This document shows, piece after piece, positions 56,909 through 64,000 of a stretch of DNA of 64,000 bases. Under the pieces are notes generated by a model that did not search any database, was not told the DNA's origin, and saw only the letters and a program-made list of their open reading frames with translations. Source of the stretch: Gonocerus acuteangulatus (taxonomy: Eukaryota > Arthropoda > Insecta > Hemiptera > Coreidae); contig OX328126.1 of NCBI GenBank assembly GCA_946811695.1, forward strand, positions 84,720,036 to 84,784,035, given 5' to 3'. Numbering within the stretch: position 1 is the first letter of the stretch; each line of letters begins with the position of its first letter. A program made the position numbers and the translations under genes.

Positions 56909-57457
56909 CAGAGTTGGGCATAATTTTATTTATAAATAAAAATACGAATTTATTCGTACTTCATAAATTTGTGAATACGAATATAAATAAATTCGTACTT
57001 CATATATTTGTGAATACGAATATAAATAAATTCGTATTCATAAGTGTGAATACGAATTTATTTTTATTCACATATATTAAATATAAAAATACAAATAAAA
57101 TTTTATTCGCAAATTTTTCTGCGAATAAAAATAAATTCACAGAAAAAATTGTAAATAATCACAAAAAATGTGAATATTTACAAAAAATCAAATGATTACA
57201 AAAAAAAATGACATTAAAATATACGAATAAAAATTTATTCACATTATAATTTGTGAATAAAAATTTATTCACAATAAAATTCGCAAATAAATTATGAATT
57301 TATTCGTATTAAGATGATATTACGAAGGTGATTTTTTTTTTTTTAAAGGCGTTAAACGTCTAGGTTATTAGCGCCTAGATTTTTTGTTTACCCCGAGTCC
57401 GCCGCGGGACCACCAGCATGCTGCAGGGGCAGGGACACAGTTTGTCATCTGTACCTC

Positions 57458-57524
<67 letters not shown>

Positions 57525-57953
57525 CCTTCAATAACTTTCGTAATATCATTTTAATACGAATAAATACATAATTTATTTGCGAATTTTATCGTGAATAAAT
57601 TTTTATTCACAAATTATAATGTGAATAAATTTTTATTCGTATATTTTAATGTGATTTTTTTTGTAATCACTTGATTTTTTGTAAATATTCACATTTTTGG
57701 TGATTATTTACAATTTTTTCTGTGAATTTATTTTTATTCGCAGAAAAATTTGCGAATAACATTTTTATTTGTATTTTTATATTTAATATATGTGAATAAA
57801 AATAAATTCGTATTCACACTTATGAATAAGAATTTATTTATATTTTTATTCACAAATATATGAAGTACGAATTTATTTATATTCGTATTCACAAATATAT
57901 GAATTACGAATAAATTCGTATTTTTATTTATAAATAAATTATGCCCAACTCTG
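56909..57953. mobile_element. Long foldback element, about 1.05 kb, CAGAGTTGGGCATAAT ends
   Basis: Left tip CAGAGTTGGGCATAATTTTA (56909) and right tip AAATTATGCCCAACTCTG (57953) are inverted. The arms of roughly 420 bp match almost throughout, for example AAATACGAATTTATTCGTA and its complement, and GATATTACGAA near the centre with CTTTCGTAATATCATTTTAA. The arms consist largely of TTTATTCGTATTCAC-type words, so they also self-pair locally. No ORF. The centre carries the insert at 57350-57521. Confidence 0.88.
57350..57521. mobile_element. SINE-like insert at the centre of the foldback element
   Basis: About 110 bp of GC-richer sequence (GGCGTTAAACGTCTAGGTTA, TTAGCGCCTAGA, CCGCCGCGGGACCACCAGCA, GCTGCAGGGGCAGGGACAC) followed by a run of 61 A (57461-57521) and preceded by about 14 T. 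The block GGCG...TTATTAGCGCC parallels the body of the SINE at 49272-49310. T on one side and A on the other extends the palindrome, and no direct target repeat is visible, so insertion into the loop or internal origin are both possible. Confidence 0.6.
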
Positions 57954-58850
57954 TTTTTTTTTATATTAGTAACCGTAATTTGCTTACGATATCAATAGAA
58001 AATTATATTCCTCATTCTTTCAGCATATCTGTACAAATTCATTTAAATATTTTTAGAAGATTCAATATTCTTCTCTACTCTTAATGTGTTTGAATAATTT
58101 ACAAATTTGTATAAGCTTCAAAAGCTATAAAAGAAATTGTTATATGTATTTTTATGGTTAAATTTACTATAGTTGTAAATAATGTATAAAGATAATTGAA
58201 ATCAGGAAAATTTTAATCCATGAAAATAATATAATTAGACCAAGTATTTTTAACAAATATGTACCTACATGTTAGATTGAATTATCTGCCTATTTCTTTC
58301 AATACAATTCTGTAATCCTTCCTATTATATCAGAATAATTTTTCTCTACAAATATAATTTAGATTTCTTATTTTTTATGGCATGAAATAAAATGTATTTT
58401 AACAATTTTTTATTAATTTTCATTTACCTTTCCCAGAATAATATGTTCTTCTAATATGTATTTAAAAAAAATAAAAAAAAAAAAACACAAAAAAAAAACA
58501 TTTGACGCCGCAAATTTTAACACACCAAATGCATTATATCATAAAAATAATCAATAATTTTTTTTTTACTCTACCCCGATTGCCTATGTATTCTGTAAGG
58601 GTACATATAGGCTATCTATGCAAGTGTAAGAAGACCTGAAGTAGAATCTAATCGCCTTTTGCATGTTCAGCCCACCATGTTTCAGAAAGAGAAGTACCCG
58701 TCCTAAATGCATTAATATAATGATTCCTCCTAAGTAATGGCTTGATGTTTGAGAATTTTGCTATGAAAAGTACTTGTTTAACTGACAACTTCATCTTGTC
58801 ATCAAAACGCGTCAAATACAAAGAAGAACAGAGTGTGAAAGTGAAATCAA
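57954..58850. other. AT-rich intergenic sequence, no recognised feature
   Basis: Very AT-rich with several A and T homopolymers (58466-58500, 58558-58567). No exon, repeat partner or RNA gene seen. Confidence 0.5.
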
Positions 58851-58931
58851 AGGAGAGAGAGAGAGGAGAGAGAGAGGAGAGAGAGAGAGAGAGAGAGAGG
58901 GAGAGGAGAGAGAGAGAGAGAGAGAGAGACA

Positions 58932-58971
<40 letters not shown>
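58851..58971. repeat. (GA)n microsatellite, interrupted
   Basis: GAGAGA runs with occasional GG and CAGAG interruptions. The overlapping Ser/Leu-rich and Arg/Glu-rich ORFs are translation artefacts. Confidence 0.95.
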
Positions 58972-58974
<3 letters not shown>

Positions 58975-58984
58975 AACGTGTAAA

Positions 58985-59790
58985 AATGAAGGCACGTCAC
59001 CAAATGACGACAAAGGAATGTGCTATGAAAAGAGAAAGAGAGATAGTAGAAAAGTAAATAAGAAAGAAAGGGTGAGAGAGAAAAAAACGATAATGAGAGA
59101 ATAAGAATGTTAGTTGCTTGTTTAGGACAGAGAAAAAACAGTATAGGAACGCCAAAATGAAGACACGTCACCAAATGATGACAGAGGAATGTGCTATGAA
59201 AAGAGAAAGAGAGATAGTAGAAAAGTAAATAAGAAAGAAAGGGTGAGAGAGAAAAAAACGATAATGAGAGAATAAGAATGTTAGTTGCTTGTTTAGGACA
59301 GAGAAAAAACAGTATAGGAACGCCAAAATGAAGACACGTCACCAAATGATGACAGAGGAATGTGCTATGAAAAGAGAAAGAGAGATAGTAGAAAAGTAAA
59401 TAAGAAAGAAAGGGTGAGAGAGAGAAAAACGATAATGAGAGAATAAGAATGTTAGCTGCTTGTTTAGGACAGAGAAAAAACAGTATAGGAACGCCAAAAT
59501 GAAGACACGTCACCAAATGATGACAGAGGAATGTGCTATGAAAAGAGAAAGAGAGATAGTAGAAAAGTAAATAAGAAAGAAAGGGTGAGAGAGAGAAAAA
59601 CGATAATGAGAGAATAAGAATGTTAGTTGCTTGTTTAGGACAGAGAAAAAACAGTATAGGAACGCCAAAATGAAGGCACGTCACCAAATGATGAGAGAGG
59701 AATGTGCTATGAAAAGAGAAAGAGAGATAGTAGAAAAGTAAATAAGAAAGAAAGGGTGAGAGAGAAAAAACAGCATAGGAACGCCATAAT
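58985..59790. repeat. 171-bp GA-rich minisatellite, about 4.7 copies
   Basis: CACGTCACCAAATGA recurs at 58993, 59164, 59335, 59506 and 59677, exactly 171 bp apart. The unit includes GAATGTGCTATGAAAAGAG, AGAGATAGTAGAAAAGTAAA, AATGTTAGTTGCTTGTTTAG and GACAGAGAAAAAACAGTATA. Because 171 is a multiple of three and the strand is purine-rich, the opposite strand stays open for 328 codons with a 57-residue repeat (CLHFGVPILFFLCPKQ...). I treat that ORF as a by-product. Confidence 0.95.
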
Positions 59791-61479
<1,689 letters not shown>

Positions 61480-62445
61480 TCTCATATATAAAGGAGTATT
61501 ACTAGCTGCGTGATCACAAGATCCAACACTCGTCAGTTTCTGGCTAAAAGTAAATTTAAGAAAACAACAGACAGATGTCGGTTTCCAGAAGTATCATACT
61601 GGTATCATCTTCTGGGCACGTAGTTACGTCTTTATCAGACGACAATTCTATGAAACGCAGGACAATCCAATGTTTGACGACATCGCACCACTTGGACGAA
61701 AGGGTCTTTTGATGAAAATACAATTCAAAATTGGCACACGAAAACACCAAATATGTCATAAACTTTCTGTGGCACAACATAGCCCAGTATATAGGGGCTT
61801 GAAAATGGGGCCGAGATAACATGAATTCCCCATTAGATTTTTTTTTCTAATGTCATTAGGTATGGTGCGAATATGCTGAAACCAAGTTTTCCAACTCAAT
61901 AGCCGGGGGGAGAACTTTTGGCAGGTAAAAAAACCGCGAAATTTTCGTCCAAGTGGTGCGATGTCGTAAAACATTGGATTGCCCTGCCTTTCATAGAATT
62001 GTCTTCTGATAAAGACGTAACTATGTGCCAAGAAGTTGTAACCAGAATGATGCTTCTGGAAACCGACATCTGGCTGTTGTTTTCGTCCAAGTGGTGCGAT
62101 GTCGTAAAACATTGGATTGCCCTGCCTTTCATAGAATTGTCTTCTGATAAAGACGTAACTATGTGCCAAGAAGTTGTAACCGGAATGATGCTTCTGGAAA
62201 CCGACATCTGCCTGTTGTTTTCGTCCAAGTGGTGCGATGTCGTCAAACATTGGATTGCCCTGCCTTTCATAGAATTGTCTTCTGATAAAGACGTAACTAT
62301 GTGCCAAGAAGTTGTAACCAGTATGATGCTTCTGGAAACCGACATCTGCCTGTTTTTTTCTTAAATTTAGTTTTAGCCAGAAACTGATGAGTGTTGAATC
62401 TTGTGATCGCGCAGCTAGTAATACTCCTTTACATATGAGAAATTC
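61480..62445. mobile_element. Foldback element with 138-bp tandem interior
   Basis: The ends TCATATATAAAGGAGTATTA (about 61480) and TAATACTCCTTTACATATGA (about 62442) are inverted. The arms continue through GATCACAAGATCCAACACTC, CAGTTTCTGGCTAAAA and CAGATGTCGGTTTCCAGAAG and their complements, about 200 bp in all. The right arm has been tandemly multiplied: TCGTCCAAGTGGTGCGATGT starts at 61945, 62083 and 62221 (period 138), while the left arm has one copy. ORFs of 148-183 codons run on both strands only because 138 is a multiple of three. No transposase was recognised. Confidence 0.82.
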
Positions 62446-62650
62446 CCTTCAGAAGTATAGATTTGGCAAGTTAAATAGGCATGGAATTCTTCGCAAAATG
62501 AGTGACGAGATAAAATTTCACGTTTTTTTTTTTTTTTTTGTTTTTTTTTTTGCCTGCCAAATGTTCTTTCCCCGGCTTTCGAGTTGGAAAACTTGGTTTC
62601 AGCATACTGACGCCATACTTCAGGATATTAGAAAAAAATCTTTGGGGGGG
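61810..62650. repeat. Second inverted repeat overlapping the foldback element
   Basis: 61830-61935 (TATGCTGAAACCAAGTTTTC, CAACTCAATAGCCGGGGGGA, GGCAGGTAAAAAAA) is complementary to 62545-62650 (TTTGCCTGCCAAATG, CCCCGGCTTTCGAGTTGG, GAAAACTTGGTTTCAGCATA). The left copy lies inside the 61480-62445 element and the right copy lies outside it. The whole locus is therefore either a larger compound foldback or the product of an inversion-type duplication. Confidence 0.75.
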
Positions 62651-62851
62651 GCGTTACTGTTAGCTAAAACCCCTCCATCTATTGGGCTCATAAGCGAAAC
62701 GTCTAAGAAGAAACCTCTCGAGCTCATTAACACATTGCTCTTTTCCTATCCTGAAACTTATTCCCACTTTTTATCGCAGCATTCCGTGTGCATCCACATT
62801 CAAATGAACTCGTATGAAATCCAACAATTCTAACCTCTCATATCACTGTTG

Positions 62852-63261
<410 letters not shown>

Positions 63262-63350
63262 TATTAAATTTTGACGTCCATTTATTATTAACTACGAATT
63301 TTAGGACGGGTTATCTATAGGTTACCACCCTTTTCTAGCCTGGACATGAC
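63262..63350 (-). mobile_element. SINE 3' fragment (same family as 9930-10139)
   Basis: TTGACGTCCATTTATTATTA, ACTACGAATTTTAGGACGGG, TTATCTATAGGTTACCACCC and TTTTCTAGCC are the complement of 10060-10130. The tRNA-like head is missing, so the fragment is truncated. Confidence 0.85.
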
Positions 63351-64000
63351 ATTTCAAAGAAAACCCCAACAGTAAAGTACTCATGTCAATATTAAATGAT
63401 ATTTAAGAAAAAAAAAATCCGTGATGTAGCTGCATAAGTAAGTACATTTTTCAGAATTTAGGTAGTGTAGACTGCTTTGCGCCATAAGGTCGATGTCATA
63501 AGTGGGTTTTCTTTCTATAGAGGGAGGGAAAAAATGTGACAAAAAACTGACAATATTTTCTCTTATCATAAAATTAGGCTTCCGTTACCCTGACGATTTT
63601 CCGACAAGCCGATGCCGCTAACGATTCTAAAGTTTGTATTACACTAAGCTACATAAACACAAAGTCTAAAGAAGCTCCGAGATCAAAGCACCCCTAAGGG
63701 CATACCGCCTAGTGCAGCTACAAGCTAAACATTTACAAAATACTTAAATCAGAAAACCCAGCTATGAGCCGATGGAAATAGCACCCCGAGGCCTGAGCGA
63801 GCTTCTTTGTGAGTAGAATTTCGCACTAGGAAATAAGGAAGTTCCGAGCCGGAGCGTAGAATTTCAGACAACATTTTGGGGTGTTAATTAACGGAAAGCC
63901 AGAGGGCGAAGACAAATTGCTAACCGTCAGTTATTATGCAATTTCCGGGAATATCCAACAGCTGGTAATTAATCCAAGCCAGCCTGTGAGACGACAAGAA
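63351..64000. other. No recognised feature
   Basis: GC rises slightly after about 63640, but no open frame with splice sites, no repeat and no RNA gene is recognisable before the window ends. It could be an approach to a neighbouring gene; this is not supported further. Confidence 0.35.

Noticed and set aside
61756..62364. 148-183-residue ORFs as real genes
   Set aside because: They are open on both strands because the repeat unit is 138 bp, inside a foldback element. No domain is recognised.

Overview
The window is eukaryotic nuclear DNA, most likely from an insect or other arthropod with a repeat-rich genome. The evidence is an intron-containing gene with GT-AG splice sites, Jockey/I-like non-LTR retrotransposon relics, tRNA-derived SINEs, pogo-type and 8-bp-TSD inverted-repeat elements, hammerhead-ribozyme motifs of the Penelope-element type, and many (AT)n, (GA)n and (CT)n(CA)n microsatellites. 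The species cannot be named from this sequence.

Only one host gene can be supported. It lies on the + strand and encodes the C-terminal part of a type I membrane leucine-rich-repeat (LRR) protein. Four exons are visible: 11069-11281, 13684-13899, 14016-14140 and 53372-53963. They join in phase (0, 0, 2/1) into 381 residues of LRRs, an LRR C-terminal cysteine cap, one transmembrane helix and a cytoplasmic tail of about 55 residues. The 5' exons lie upstream of the window. The end of the first visible exon, its splice donor and 63 bp of intron are repeated as eight 129-bp units, giving seven extra exon-like modules of 66 nt.

The last intron is about 39.2 kb. About 70% of it (16683-44291) is one head-to-tail satellite of 258 monomers of exactly 107 bp, with no net indel across the array. 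The monomer is a piece of the 3' end of a non-LTR retrotransposon ORF. Unique flanks of the same ORF lie on both sides, so the array grew in place inside one retrotransposon copy. Nested block duplications of 8, 11, 34 and 62 monomers can be read directly.

Layout: 1-11 kb is repeats (95-bp satellite, retrotransposon relics, 65-bp satellite, foldback elements, a pogo-like element with a nested MITE, an 8-bp-TSD MITE, SINEs). 11-14.2 kb holds three exons and the 129-bp exon repeat. 14.2-53.4 kb is the giant intron. 53.4-54 kb is the terminal exon. 54-64 kb is AT-rich 3' flank, an 88-bp satellite, a foldback element of about 1 kb with a poly(A)-bearing insert at its centre, GA-rich 171-bp minisatellites, a compound inverted repeat with 138-bp tandem units, and a (CT)n(CA)n tract.

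The less expected signals are the retrotransposon-derived intronic satellite, the array of in-frame exon-like modules, and several hammerhead motifs with the CUGANGA/GAAA core. Two of these motifs have every core residue, and two foldback elements carry one in each arm. No bacterial-type features were seen.
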